Shown: positions 49,695 to 61,465 of the stretch, in pieces
Layout: every line of letters starts with the position of its first letter
Numbering within the stretch: the stretch's first letter is position 1
Assembly: GCF_032854445.1 (NCBI RefSeq)
Contig: NC_088296.1
Coordinates: 27,833,064 to 27,897,063 of the forward strand
Direction of reading: 5' to 3'
Origin: Liolophura sinensis
Lineage: Eukaryota > Mollusca > Polyplacophora > Chitonida > Chitonidae
DNA length: 64,000 nt
Translations under genes and position numbers: made by a program
The notes under the pieces: generated by a model
The model's input: the letters and a program-made list of their open reading frames with translations, nothing else
Told to the model about the DNA's origin: nothing
The model's database searches: none

Positions 49695-50235
49695 ATGTGC
49701 GACATTAGGACGAATTCATGCCAAGATATGAGGGACTGATCTGAAAAATGCATAATCCTTTATCCCCAGACCTCACGGTTTTGATAAGTAGAGAACAAGT
49801 ACTGGACGATAGTTGGCAGGTGTACTTTACAAGCAACAGTAAAGGAATGCGAGATTTTAAAATATCGTTGTGATTAAGTCTTGTTTCTATATTTACATTA
49901 CAGGGATTTCGCTCCCTGAACTGTGAATTATAAACGAAGCTTCTTGGGGGAAAAGTATAGACTGGGGATTTTTACCCTTGATATTCCAATTTGTATTCAA
50001 TTTTTAAACTTAATGTTCAGCCTTTAGACAAATTTCCAGACTTGTTTTATGGTATTATTCTCTTCCAGTTGTTCCAAACCTGGCGCTTTCATCACAAAAT
50101 GAGCTGTTGGTTTGATATTCCACTTCACTACCACTACATCAATACTGAACACACAGGCTGACCCCACTAAATTCTTAATATTACGGTACAGATCCACTGG
50201 TAATGTTTTGTGCATCATGTAAGATTCACTTTGTC
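49695..50235. repeat. Dispersed segment Z, copy 1, with exon-like piece on plus
   Basis: TGTGCGACATTAGGACGAAT onward is shared with 63470-63840. After ATCCTTTATCCCCAG| (49769) plus reads LTVLISREQVLDDSWQVYFT, then SNSKGMRDFKIS and a stop at 49871. The REQVLDDSW text resembles the start of a HECT ubiquitin-ligase domain (RRxxVLEDSF), but this is a short match. The minus strand also has an open frame (50218-50024) with WNIKPTAHFVMKAPGLEQLE, which is frameshifted in copy 2. Confidence 0.7.
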
Positions 50236-51104
50236 CTCCTAGTAGCCTCTTTACAGCATTCCTCCCTTTGAAAAGGATTTAGTTGATTAGCAACTTCTTT
50301 GGCGTTTACGGTAGAACGGTGTACTTCATTCGTACCAACAAAAACAGCTGATAATATAGGGCACATAAATCCCAAGGGTCAAACAATCTGCATACAAATA
50401 TTTAAGTGAAACACACTAATTTTAAATTAATAACTCACGATGGACTTAATGTTACAAATTTTACAGACCAATGTCATCCACATAAGCCAAACATATGAGG
50501 AAGTCTGCTGTCAGTGGTCCCCAAGATGATACCATTTTCTGGGGAACACTGACTGGATATGTACCATATGACACAAATGTTTGTGTTGGTTTCGTTTCAC
50601 TATAGTTGTATCAAAGCACGGGGGTTATTTCGCAATACGCATTCTTGGTAGAAATATTAGAAATCTCCTTTGTTAAAAAAAGATTCTAAATGGCATACAT
50701 ACAGAAGCAAGGAAGTAGGCCACAGTTGAATAGGTCATGTTTAGAACGTTAAACAGAACTCGTGCAGACTTTAGAGCTGGGCTTGTAGGAAACACTCCAC
50801 CATCTTCACACAAGACTATAATGGCAGCTGGCCAGTGAGGCCCAGTTTTAGCGCTCATATTTAAATGAGTATTAATGGACGTAGGAAAGGAAATATTAAA
50901 AGCCATAGAACGACTATAACGTAACATCTTACATGTATATCCAACACCGCTTTTTGACCTTCAATAAATTCTTATTAGCATCACTTAATTTGTTTTAAAA
51001 TTCTACGTAAGCCATGGTCTTGTGCATTGTATGTGTACATGTAGGTTACTCGCTATTGGAACATACAGTATAATAATAATATCTACAATTACTAGAATAC
51101 AAAC
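50236..51104. other. No feature recognised
   Basis: The 84-codon minus frame at 50927-50673 shows no known motif. Confidence 0.5.
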
Positions 51105-51640
51105 GTTTACTTGAATGTGGGGCTAACACGTTCTTTATTTGCCTCTTTAATAGCAAGTTTACTCGAATATATACTTCTACTTGAGCGTGGTGCAAGCTCG
51201 CGTTATTCTTTGTTCCGCTCTTTAAATCGATTTTACTTGAATATAATGTTCGCTATGCTGCTCTGAAATAGCAGGCCTAAACGAATATTATCATTTTCTT
51301 GATCGTGGCGCAACACACAGAATGTTATTCGACGCTCCAATGACAAGCCCACTCGAAAAAAGATATCCTGAATGTGGTGCTAGCACATTCTCTATTTGAC
51401 TCTTCAATGACAAGTTTGCTCGAATATACACATCTACTTGAACGTGGTGCAAGATCGCGTTATTCTATGTTCTTCTCTGTTAATGGAAATTTTATTGAAT
51501 ATGATGCCAACCTGTTATTCTCTTATCTACACTCAAGCAACAGGACATAAAATGTTGTTCATTATTCGACTCCCCGGTGAAAAGTTCACTGGAAAAAGTT
51601 ATCCTGATATAGTGCTCGGAGGTTGTTTTTTTTTTTTTTT
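51105..51640. repeat. Diverged 75-bp-type repeat, about 6-7 units
   Basis: Units contain ACTCGAATATA, CTACTTGAACGTGGTGC and a variant of TTATTTGACTCTTCAATGAC. Same family as the better preserved array at 58840-59460. Confidence 0.75.
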
Positions 51641-51706
51641 TTGCTTTGTTCTTTTGGAGACGTTATTTTAGAGCTTGTCTTGCTCATTATCTCTTTGTGC
51701 CATTAG

Positions 51707-51862
51707 GTACATTTCACCCCAGTTCACAGTGAAAGTGACTTTGTGGATATTTCCAGGGGAAACCTAAACCGACAAGTCGGCATCATAGACGCTGCTGTCA
51801 ACCCGTCCGTCCTGAGAAGTTTCACATTCTCAAGCAGTCTAGAAAAAAAAACAATTATGTGA
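51707..51862 (+). CDS. Candidate 3'-terminal exon, unknown family
   Basis: After a good pyrimidine tract and acceptor (CTCTTTGTGCCATTAG|) plus reads VHFTPVHSESDFVDISRGNL, NRQVGIIDAAVNPSVLRSFT, FSSSLEKKTIM and TGA. The GC content is higher than the flanks and the residues look protein-like. It may end a gene whose earlier exons are ankyrin-type or decayed, but no upstream partner is visible. I do not recognise the family. Confidence 0.4.
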   Translation, partial: VHFTPVHSESDFVDISRGNLNRQVGIIDAAVNPSVLRSFTFSSSLEKKTIM

Positions 51863-52794
51863 CTGTCATCCGCAGATTGAGGAATTTTTATTCTTTTTTT
51901 ATTCTATAAATGTTCATTTTTCCGGGTAATAACGGCATGAGATATCGTTTTGACATTCACCACGTGTAATATAAATTCCGACATTTCGATTGGTCCGTAT
52001 ATATTTTCATTCATAAAATCGACCAGTTAAAAGTTACAACTCGGCTGTATAGGCAATAGTTTTTTTACAACTTTTTCTTGTCGTCTGCAAATGTTAACAT
52101 GGCCAACCTTCGACCAGAAGGTTGAAATCGTAAAACCTGACAAAAAAGGACGCGCCAGTGCTATAAATGTGAGAAGAGGTATTCGAATCAATGTGGAAAT
52201 CCTCGGCATTGACTACAACACTGAGCTATCGCCATGACGGCTAAGGAAAATCCCGAGAACGGAAACATCGCCCAGATTGGCCGTTATTTTTCTTAACATT
52301 ATTCTATAGGCCTGAAACTATTTGCTTCACTAATTTTGACATTATCAAGATGAAACCAACAATATCCATTGCGCTTAAATTCTATAAGAAATCAACATTC
52401 TGTAGACTGTTTCACTAATTCAACCTTCGTTAAGTTAAATTGTCAGTTGTTTTTTGAAAGTTGCATGGCGTGTACTCAGCGAACGTGAAATTTGTCTATT
52501 TATAGACAGTAAAATCTGTGGTAAAATGTAATACTCTTGTTACAAATATTAACGTATTGAACAATATAGTGTATGAAGCAAACATCTGACATGTCTGTGG
52601 TATAAAACAAAGTCGTTATGTAAATAAATTTTGTGTGTACTATATTATACTCCGCGATGCACTTGTCTCTTACTGATGACGCTTCACTTGACCGATATAT
52701 GTGATATCACTACGCGGTTAGGCGTCGGTGTAGTTTCCGAAAAGTTTAAATCGTAATGATTTTTTCCGCTATAAATTTATAATAAGGCATTTAT
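51863..52794. other. AT-rich stretch, no feature recognised
   Basis: Only short frames. Confidence 0.5.
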
Positions 52795-52925
52795 GGGATA
52801 AATAGAATATGAAATTCGTGACCCTCGATATAAAGTTTATTAAACTCGAGTAGTAGTTTTCCTCCTACTCTCTTTTAATAAATTTGATATCTTCGGGTCA
52901 CTCATGACATATTTAACGTGCGAGT
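52795..52925. mobile_element. MITE-like inverted-repeat element, copy 2
   Basis: GGGATAAATAGAATATGAAA, TTCGTGACCCTCGATATAAA, GTTTATTAAACTCGAGTAGT is complementary, with mismatches, to ACTCTCTTTTAATAAATTTG, ATATCTTCGGGTCACTCATG, ACATATTT. Same family as 30655-30845. Confidence 0.7.
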
Positions 52926-53084
52926 TAAACAAGCCATTTAGTTCTCATCTTTACTTTCCGACAGTGGTACCCTTACAAGTATGAGATGGCTTCAGTTTCA
53001 GCTTATCAGGTAAATTTTTGTAGCTTTTGAGTTGCAGATATTTACCTCTGTCTTGACACGAATTGTTGAAGAAAGCATGAGAGC

Positions 53085-54965
53085 CATATCTTCCAAAACA
53101 TTAGGTTTACAACCGATCCTCAAAATTTATTTCCTACATTTACTTTTATTCTAATGTACTTGTTGTCATTATGTTTTCAAATTTTGACGAAAATGGAATT
53201 CTTTGGTAAAAAAAAAATTGGTCCTTATTTTTTTCCGCCCTGATATAAACACAGAAATTTTCTAAAAAATTGTCATTTCCTAATTCGAACTCAATTTTCC
53301 AGATGGAGAATGTATCCAGACGAGTCTGTAAATGCTTGTCACATTGATCAGTGCCGGAACCTACTTCAAGCTAACATAATGATGTTTACAAATTAATAAC
53401 AAAAACAAAATGTTGATAAGCAAAGCTGCGTGTTTGATGGATTTCATTCTGCGTCAATTCAACGAAATGTATCCTATATTCGCCGTCTAGAGAAGCATTC
53501 ACTAAATATGGCGTCCCCACAAAGTTATCGTAGACTGAACTTAGTGTGTTGTAGACTGAACTGAGTGTATCGTAGACTGAACTGAGTGTATTCTAGACTG
53601 AACTGAGTGTATTGTCGACTGAACTTAGTTTATTGTAGACTGAACTGAGTGTATCGTAGATGGAACTGAGTGTATCGTAGACTGAAATAAGCATATTGTA
53701 GACTGATCTGAGTGTATCGTAGACTGAACAGAGTGTATTGCATACTGAACTGACTGTATTGCGGACTGAAATGAATGTATTGCAGACTGAACTGAGTGTA
53801 TTGTAGACTGAACTAAGTGTATTGTAGACTGAGCAGAGTGTATTGCAGACTGAACTGAGTGTATTGTAGACTGAACTGAGTGTATTGTAGACTGAGCAGT
53901 GTATTGCAGACTGAACTTAGTGTGTTGTAGACTGAACTGAGTGTATTGTAGACTGAGCAGAGTGTATTGCAGACTGAACTGAGTGTATTGCAGACTGAGC
54001 AGAGTGTATTGTAGATTGAACTGAGTGTATTGTAGATTGAACTGAGTGTATTGTAGACTGAGCAGTGTATTGCAGACTGAACTTAGTGTGTTGTAGACTG
54101 AACTGAGTGTATTGTAGACTGAACTGAGTGTATTGTAGACTGAACTGAGTGTATTGTAGATTGAACTGAGTGTATTGCAGACTGAGCAGAGTGTATTGCA
54201 GACTGAACTGAGTGTATTGTAGACTGAACGGAGTGTATTGTAGACTGAGCAGAGTGTATTGCAGACAGAGCTGAGTGTATTGCGGACTGAACTGAGTATA
54301 TTGTAGACTGACCCGAGTGTAACATGTCAACTGATGCTATGGTTGTCGCAATGAACTGATGAATTCTCGCAGCTCTGAAGAAAATTTAAAGTCGACTGTG
54401 TCGGCGGATCCGTTTACCTGGTATTACATGATTTTCGGTGAAGGGCCCAATGATACGACAATGGAGAAAATTAATACAGGAAATACGAAAAAATAACTTC
54501 TTTATTCCTCATGTAATAATGTTTTACATTTTTCTAATATTGACAAAACTTATGCTTGACATCAATGTGGAATCACAGCCCCTTGGTTTATGTACACTAG
54601 TATGTCACTGCGTATACATATGAGTACCTGGGTCCATTTTCAAATGTCAGGAAGCCGGCAAAAGGACATCTCGTCCAAGGTTTTAGGGGCCTCGAGCCGC
54701 GCCACTAGAACGTTGTAAATTTCGTTGAAGAATCATTATGTTGGAATTTTCACTCACAGGTCTATGTTTTACGTGTCAAACTCTTCGCACACGACAAGAC
54801 CGATAAACCTCTGGTAGCCCCCGAGCTAGGTAAATTAGACAAGCAGTTTTCAGGATTTTTAGGAGATTTTAGGACGTGTGATGATAGTCTGTGTGATGAT
54901 AGGCGAATACATTCTCAGAAGAGAAATTTGGATGTGTTTAAATTGAAACTGACTATACTCGTCTA
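53085..54965 (+). repeat. Dispersed segment Y, copy B, with an internal 21-bp expansion
   Basis: Matches copies A and C on both sides of the 21-bp array. Exon-like piece 1 (from 54392) reads STVSADPFTWYYMIFGEGPN, DTTME. Piece 2, after TTCACTCACAG|, reads VYVLRVKLFAHDKTDKPLVA, PEL before CTAG|GTAAAT. The B and C copies share about 190 bp between the pieces that is absent from A. Confidence 0.8.
53525..54320. repeat. 21-bp minisatellite, about 38 copies, inside segment Y-B
   Basis: The unit GTGTATTGTAGACTGAACTG, A, with a few shortened units. The motif occurs once in copies A (CGTAGACTGAACTAAGTGTA, 49041) and C (GGTGGACTGAACTGAATGTA, 62349), so the expansion happened only in B. The minus-strand frame with the 7-residue repeat SLQYTQF is a product of the period. 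Confidence 0.95.
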
Positions 54966-55420
54966 ATTTTTCAATCAGGCCAAAACAACTGTGTACGTAA
55001 ATAAACAATGATATTTCTCCATCATATTACATTAAATAAAAGACACACACACAAAATCACTCTCATTATCTCGCAAGTGTTGTGAAGGTATGTAACATGA
55101 CAAGAGTCCACTAAAATACAACTATTCAAGGTTTCTAATATACAAATGAAAGTAGCAATTACGTTTAGGCGTATTAATCAAATTGGATTAATCCAATAAA
55201 ATATCAATTCAGGGGGAACAACTCTTACATGATTTAATCAAAGCACGTTACTCAACATTACGCTACAACAGCGCTATACCAGTATATCATTCAAATCACT
55301 GCACTACCACGGCCATTTAAGGAATATGCTTAGCCAAGTCAAACAATTAGAAGAAAATGAATACGTTACCAGATTCTGTGAGCCTCTCAATCAAAAATTT
55401 AATTAAAATATCTCCTATTT
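54966..55420. other. No feature recognised
   Basis: AT-rich, with no repeat or gene seen. Confidence 0.5.
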
Positions 55421-55852
55421 ATGATACAAAACATAGCTGGACAAACACTTAAAGAAGAAGAACAGTTAAATATTAAGCAAATACCATCGCAAATAGTATG
55501 CATTTCCTCGAATGTACATGCCATACAAAATTCTGACGAGTACCTCAAGTTGATAAATTATAAATTCATTCGCCAAAATCCCCTGTGGGGGACTCCATTT
55601 GGCCTAAGAGCTAGTCCTGAAGTCTTCTGTGTTAGGAGGAGAATTCCCTTCAAAAACCGCCGAAGTGCAATTCGTACATTTCCGATAGATAATATATATG
55701 ACCCGCCAATTGCCAGCACTTCGCGTTGCTTCGGTGATTTCCGATTGACGATCGGGAAACCGGAATCTTGGGCGTTAGTTCCGAGTTTACACGAACAAGC
55801 CAGCAGTTTTAACGACTCTCATTGGCTGAGCGGCAACACACCCCGAGCATAA
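55421..55852 (+). CDS. Unidentified open frame, 143 codons
   Basis: ATG-started; its second half is GC-richer (NPLWGTPFGLRASPEVFCVR, RRIPFKNRRSAIRTFPI). No known domain is recognised. The frame ends right at a promoter-like sequence, so the GC-rich part may be regulatory rather than coding. Confidence 0.2.
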   Translation: MIQNIAGQTLKEEEQLNIKQIPSQIVCISSNVHAIQNSDEYLKLINYKFIRQNPLWGTPFGLRASPEVFCVRRRIPFKNRRSAIRTFPIDNIYDPPIASTSRCFGDFRLTIGKPESWALVPSLHEQASSFNDSHWLSGNTPRA

Positions 55853-55857
55853 ATAAC
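55821..55857 (+). promoter_or_regulatory. Possible promoter: inverted CCAAT box and TATA-like box
   Basis: ATTGG at 55821 and CATAAATAAC at 55848, then AAAGATGGAGGACGCGATGA with an ATG in good context (55870) opening a 34-codon frame. The ATG is only about 13 bases from the TATA-like box, so a transcript would more likely start near the second ATG (55882). Confidence 0.25.
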
Positions 55858-55872
55858 AGGGTGTTAAAGATG

Positions 55873-56704
55873 GAGGACGCGATGAACTGCCATTTTCAGG
55901 CTTTACATGTATGGCTAGGAAAAATCGCAAAATTATACAGCAGACATCTCCAGCTAGAAAAAAATTTCTTTTAGGCGCTTTTCAGTTCATAATGCCATGT
56001 TTCTTCTTCCTAGAAAACACTATAGGTTAATTCCCCTATCTAAGACAAGAGGGAACGCTGCTGGGGAAATATAATAAACTAGCAGATTTACTCAGTGAAA
56101 AATGTGCGTATAATGCCCTTTACATCAAATAAAAATTTAAAAAATCTAAATTACCTGAAGAGTAAATCATTTACTGTGCAAAATTTACAAGTTTCTTACA
56201 GTGCAGCAGTGCGTACAGTCTGCAATATTTGATTAGTGTGCAGCGGGGTGTCGCGATCGAGCAAAGGGAAATAACTCAAACACAATGTCATGAAGATATA
56301 GCTTCCTGTTTTCTAAACCGATACATGTTTCGAATTTCCAAGATCGAAGTCATATTCTCGTGATCTCTCCAGGCAACAGTAGAACATTGCCGTGTTTTAG
56401 TCTGCTCACAACCAGCACATTGTCTGCTCACAACCAGCACATTGTCATTACTCAACCTGTATAAACCTACCGAAACAAAGTTAGTACATGAAGTCGTTAA
56501 GCGAATTCCTTATTGTGTGAGGGGACTTATTAACCGAAGTTCATGACAAGAATTCACGAGGAACGGCTTGATACAAAATAGTGGGATTACTTTTGTGTGG
56601 GTTACAATTTTACCACTTGATTAAAGAAACACATTTAATCCCATGATGTTAATCTTTAACCAGATTATAATCATAGCGAATCACAAAGTATATGTACTAG
56701 CATT
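55873..56704. other. No feature recognised
   Basis: Contains a small direct duplication GTCTGCTCACAACCAGCACA at about 56400-56440. Confidence 0.5.
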
Positions 56705-57540
56705 ATAGTTTATTTCTTTTAGAGAGTCTCCTATATTCAGCTGCCTGTAAAATCAGTCATAATCGCTACGAAAATTGCCTCTAGTTAGTGTCACGTTGCA
56801 GCCCAAGCTCTACACATTGATATATTGGACGTCCATGTTACTACAAAGAAATTGCAGAATACTCTTTCTAATTCATAATGTTAAATTCCATAAGCTTAGT
56901 TTCGACGCCAAGATCTCATTGCCTGGGGTGACGTAATAATTATTCAGAAGCAAGTTGCATGCTGGATAATAAGCGTGGAGAGTAATTTGTTTTACAATGG
57001 CTGCTCCAACAAGCGGTTAGGACAAACTCCACGCAACAACACAGCTTATACTACTGTCTCCATAAATAACTAGATCACTTTAATTTCCTATCCCTACAAC
57101 TTTACTGCCGTGAGATCATATACTACAAGAGATCATATACTGCAAGAGTAAAATTAATTTATTATGGTTATATTATATTAAAACGTGCGGACGATTTCAA
57201 ATATGGCCGTTTCAGAAACAGGGTTTACGGTAAAGTCGACAACAGTTCAGGTAACTAGTGTCACCCTCCTTCAAAACATGTTGAACTCCGCCCAGTACTC
57301 AGTATGCCACTAGCTTTTGAATAATTATGACTATATTATCTTATAGAGTTTGACATTATGAATTAGAAAAAAGTGTTTTAACTTCGTTTTCCCAGCAAGA
57401 ATATAAACTTTCAACATGTCCAGTGAAGAGCTTGTGTTGTTATGTGTCACTGACTAAAGGCAAGTTTGGGAGCGAGTATGACTGATTTTACAGACAGCTG
57501 AATACAGGCGACTCTCTAAAAGAAATACACTATAATACAA
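56705..57540. mobile_element. Large foldback element with long inverted arms
   Basis: The left arm TTTCTTTTAGAGAGTCTCCT, ATATTCAGCTGCCTGTAAAA, TCAGTCATAATCGCT is complementary to the right arm (reverse complement TTTCTTTTAGAGAGTCGCCT, GTATTCAGCTGTCTGTAAAA, TCAGTCATACTCGCT). Similarity continues inward for about 200 bp per arm (TTTCTAATTCATAATGT in both). A solo arm lies at 46000. No transposase is seen. Confidence 0.78.
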
Positions 57541-58535
57541 ACATAGCCAAAAAGTAGACGTAGGGGGGGGGGGGCGCATCAAATTGTGCTGTAGCCTGTA
57601 ATGTTAGGTTTTCTACGCCCCGGTTTGACGACGCTATTTTATATATGTAGATTGGCGGATTATATCATGCTGCCGGGGCAACCTCTATTATGTCTTGTGC
57701 GAAATGGAACATGTCCGATTTGACGAAGGAAGTCGAACACCTCTTAAATGAAATCCCCAACACTTTTATTTTCACACTAAATATTCCCGCCACACAATAC
57801 GTATGTGTAATCTCTACACTGCATTTCAAACAAAAATGTTAACCAGTTCTTCTTAAAAAATGGAATGTCGGCCTACCCTTTCCTCTCTAAGCTTAAACCA
57901 GGTTTATCCCATTGCGTCAGCCTCTGTGGAGTTGAGTACTCAGAAGTGCTGTCAATCATCGGCTTCGGGACAGCCTGTTTAAATCATTCTGCTATCTACG
58001 TGTGTTTTATAATGCATATGTGGGGGCCAAGTGGGGATTTTGTAAGACATACATGTAGCCAATGAGAATGTACAGCATTGGAAGTTGGGGTTATGTGTGG
58101 CAGTGTGACAAGAGCTACATGTAATGGTTATTTATCCAACACCCTGGATACTGTAAATGTAGATGTTACATTCCGCGTAGAACTAGACGCTAATTTTAAT
58201 GCAAAGTTTTGAAATAAGAGATGTAAGCATGGAGGTATACATTTATATATACCTACATGGTGTAAACAATACAACAACCTGGTTAATATCCAGGTAACAT
58301 GCGTTCCTGTCTGAAACGTGCAGTAACCCATTCTAACCCAGGAAATGTTGTCACAGAGTAGATTTCTCCTATGTTCACAAACCAGCCACATCTAGAACAC
58401 GAATTTAAAACAATGAACACATGACATTCAATTGTAGAAGAAGATAAAACATACCTGTCTATCCGTTTTTTGCCATGCGAATCTCCAATAACGTAAAAGC
58501 TATGGATACGTCAACAGTGCGTGTACATTGGCCTT
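57541..58535. other. No gene recognised; G-rich run near 57568
   Basis: A run of about 11 G and short open frames only. Confidence 0.45.
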
Positions 58536-59460
58536 TTCTTGTACAAGGCTTCACATTCTCAGTAGCGTGAATTTATCAAACGTGCGTTATTCGTTATTCG
58601 GTTCTTCATTGCAAATTGTAACTGGGTATGGTTTCAGTAGGATATTGTCTTTTCCACTCTCAAGTATCAAATTAACAGCACGATTAGTTCAATGTGTTGT
58701 TAGCATGTTATTTGTTCTTCGCGTCTCCAATAATAACTTTTATACAACACAAACATTAGTTATACATGGTGTCGGCAAGTTATTTGCTGTTTGGCTCTCC
58801 AGTAACGAGCTTACTTCAATAAACATCCACACGAATGTAGTGCTAGCACGCTCTCTCCAATATCAAAGCTAGTTACTGGAATACAGAGATCTACTTAAAT
58901 GTAGTGCTGGTATGTTGAGCGCTTCTTGGCTCTCCAATATCAAATCTATTTACTTGAATATAGACATCTACTTAAATGTAGCGCTAGCACACTCTCCGCT
59001 ACTTGACTCTCCATTGCCGAAGTTATTTACTCGAATATAGACATCTTGAATGTAGTGCTAGCATGTTCTCCGCTACTTGACTCTCCAATATCAAAGCTAG
59101 TTACTCGAATATAGACATCTACTTGAATGTGGCGCTACCACGTTCTCCGCTACTTCTCTCTCCAATATCAAAGCTATTTACTCGAATATAGACATCTAGT
59201 TGAATGTAGTGCTCGAACGTTCTCTGATACTTCTCCCTCCAATATCAAACCTAGTTACTCGAATATGGACATCTACTTGAATGTAGTGCTAGCACGTTCA
59301 CCACTTTTTGTCTCACCAATATCAAAGCTAGTTACTCGAATATAATCTACTTGATTGTAGTGCTAATACGTTCACCACTTTTTGTCTCTCCAATATCAAA
59401 GCTAGTTACTCGAATACAGACATCTACTTGAATGTGGTGCTAGCACATTATTCTTTTCTC
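58536..59460. repeat. 75-bp repeat, about 8 clear units plus diverged units on the left
   Basis: The unit is TTACTCGAATATAGACATCT, ACTTGAATGTAGTGCTAGCA, CGTTCTCCGCTACTTGACTC, TCCAATATCAAAGCTAG; clear from about 58840. In one frame the core reads RHLLECGAST, which recalls the LLLxxGAxx end of an ankyrin repeat, but stops interrupt every unit. Related to 51105-51640. Confidence 0.85.
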
Positions 59461-59799
59461 TGTTTTTCGACAAAGGCTCCTACATTCGATACATCTCAGT
59501 ATTTATATATAGCTAAACTGCTAATCGATGCACATTTTCCACAATGCCTGACATCACTAAATGGGCACCTGGAATGGGCTCCTTGTCAAGGGGAGGCAAC
59601 ACTGCTCTCAGCCAGGCGAGTGAAACCATAACATATTCATTTAACATTTAATCAGTGCATGTTGGTAGCTACAATACAACCGCTGGTAATAGGCCTACAT
59701 AACAGTCACAGTGTGAGTTTAATTTCCACATGTACTCTGTAAAATACTGACTGAATGAATGAATGAAAGAGTGAACGCTTCGCTCTTAACGTTGTACCC
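59461..59799. other. No feature recognised
   Basis: Short frames only. Confidence 0.5.
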
Positions 59800-60020
59800 A
59801 AAAATTTTTCAATCATTTGACGACGAGGGTTTATTGGGTGTGTGTATACATTATACTGTGTCATATTGTGACAGGGCGACTCCATGCCGCCACAGTGCCG
59901 CCGCCACTTAAGTATCACGCCGAAGACATTATACTGAGACCGGGCGAACGAGTCCTGTTTCCCTGCTCTAACCTCTCAGCACTGAGCGCCAAGCGAGGCA
60001 GCAAAAAGTACCGTTTTTAA
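59800..60020 (+). mobile_element. Repeat family 3, uninterrupted copy
   Basis: TCAATCATTTGACGACGAGG, GACAGGGCGACTCCATGCCG, CTTAAGTATCACGCCGAAGA, TTTCCCTGCTCTAACCTCTC, GCGCCAAGCGAGGCAGCA. It matches the interrupted copy at 15755-16245 and the fragment at 25731. It abuts segment X copy 3. Confidence 0.82.
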
Positions 60021-60027
60021 TCCAGGT

Positions 60028-61065
60028 TGGATCCATGACAACAAGCCATTCTACTGAAAATCCCTGTGTGTGAAACTAAGTCACTCACGCAAGAGTTTAT
60101 AAAAGAGCAGACGGGTACATTCCTTACAGAGACCTTCTCAGCAGGAGAGTGTAAAGTCGTATGTACGTATTGTGCATTTTTACGGGTACACGACAAGACT
60201 GAATACAGTACTTTCAAATATTTCATTCCTCATTTTCTTGAGAAAAAAAAATCCCATTTTTTTAAGCATGTTAAATTTAACTGATTGGACAGCAAAAGGG
60301 TGTTATAGTCTGCTGAACAACATGTCTGCTAGACATCATGTACAGACGAAGAAAAAATATTACCAAAGAGTTGCTGGAAAGGGCAGACACTCTTGTGTTA
60401 AGCCTGGTTAATGAATTCTTATGTATGAACGATGTTTAGCTTTTCCAAAGAATTGTGTCTTTAACTGAGTGTCATTCTCCATAAAAGCACCATATTTGGC
60501 ACAAGGCCCTATTAGCGCCTATTATATGATTTTAGCTGGGGAGCGTTCCGCTGTGTGTAAAAGCATTCATGTAAAACACCAAAATTCAGGATGCCTAAAA
60601 ATTGATAAATATCACTTTTGGAAACCTGTAAAAGAGTTATAAGAAACGCCGGGTATTTGCCTAATTTGTAATTTTGGGACAATTGAATGTTAGCAGTGCT
60701 AATATGTGTTAATATCATACAATCAGTCGTTATTCCAATAAATGACAAATATCCAATCAACATCGACCTTAATTTGTACAAGGAATTATCACGAAACAGT
60801 GAGAAATATAACAGTACAACTACAACACCCATCAGCCCTCTAACTTTATGGACTCCCTTGCAACATGTCCAGAAACACGGCAGTTCCATGCGTTACGCAC
60901 ATTAGGCTGATTAATAAACCAGTTAATGTGGATGTAGATTTGAAAAACATAAACAAAGGGCACATATGTGAGTCACAATGATGAAATGGGCAGGGCGAGG
61001 AAATTACCCCTTATCACTACGGGGCTCTTTAAGAAAAAATCATGTTACCTGTGAAATATTACACT
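60028..61065 (+). repeat. Dispersed segment X, copy 3
   Basis: Very similar to copy 2 (47385-48475). TATA box at 60098. The frame 60172-60411 parallels the one in copy 2 but lacks its ATG. The 5' edge is replaced by repeat family 3, so the copy lacks about 80 bp present in copy 2. Confidence 0.87.
60098..60105 (+). promoter_or_regulatory. TATA box of segment X copy 3
   Basis: TATAAAAG after CACGCAAGAGTT; same position as in copies 1 and 2. Confidence 0.45.
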
Positions 61066-61184
61066 GTTGTAGCTGCTCTAGTCTTAGTCTCCATGGATTT
61101 GTTTTGATAGTCTCATTTAAACTGTAACGTAAGTTTAAACCATGTCACGTGACTGAATCTATGCCAAGCACCAAGAGATGTAAT

Positions 61185-61465
61185 GATCCAGAGAACACAA
61201 AGACAAATAATGGAATGAACACCGCTCTACAGAGGAGCGAACAATGGGACACCTGGGTCATCTGGGCACTCGCCATAATTATCCAGAGAACACAAAGGCA
61301 ATAAACGGAATGAATACCGCTCTACTTACTACAGCGGACTGAACAATGTGACATCTGGGTCATCTGGACACTCGCCATAATGATACAGAGAACACAAAGA
61401 CAATAAACGGAATGAATACCGCTCTACTTACTACAGCAGACTGAACAATGGGACATCTGGGCACT
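61185..61465. repeat. About 85-bp repeat with AGAGAACACAAAGACAA, 4 units
   Basis: TGATCCAGAGAACACAAAGA, CAAATAATGGAATGAACACC, GCTCTAC and TGGGACATCTGGGTCATCTGG. Same family as 44285-44450. A run of 16 G follows at 61543. Confidence 0.82.

Noticed and set aside
53917-54330. Minus-strand protein with SLQYTQF heptads
   Set aside because: It is a by-product of the 21-bp period; the single-copy state in Y-A and Y-C has no such frame.
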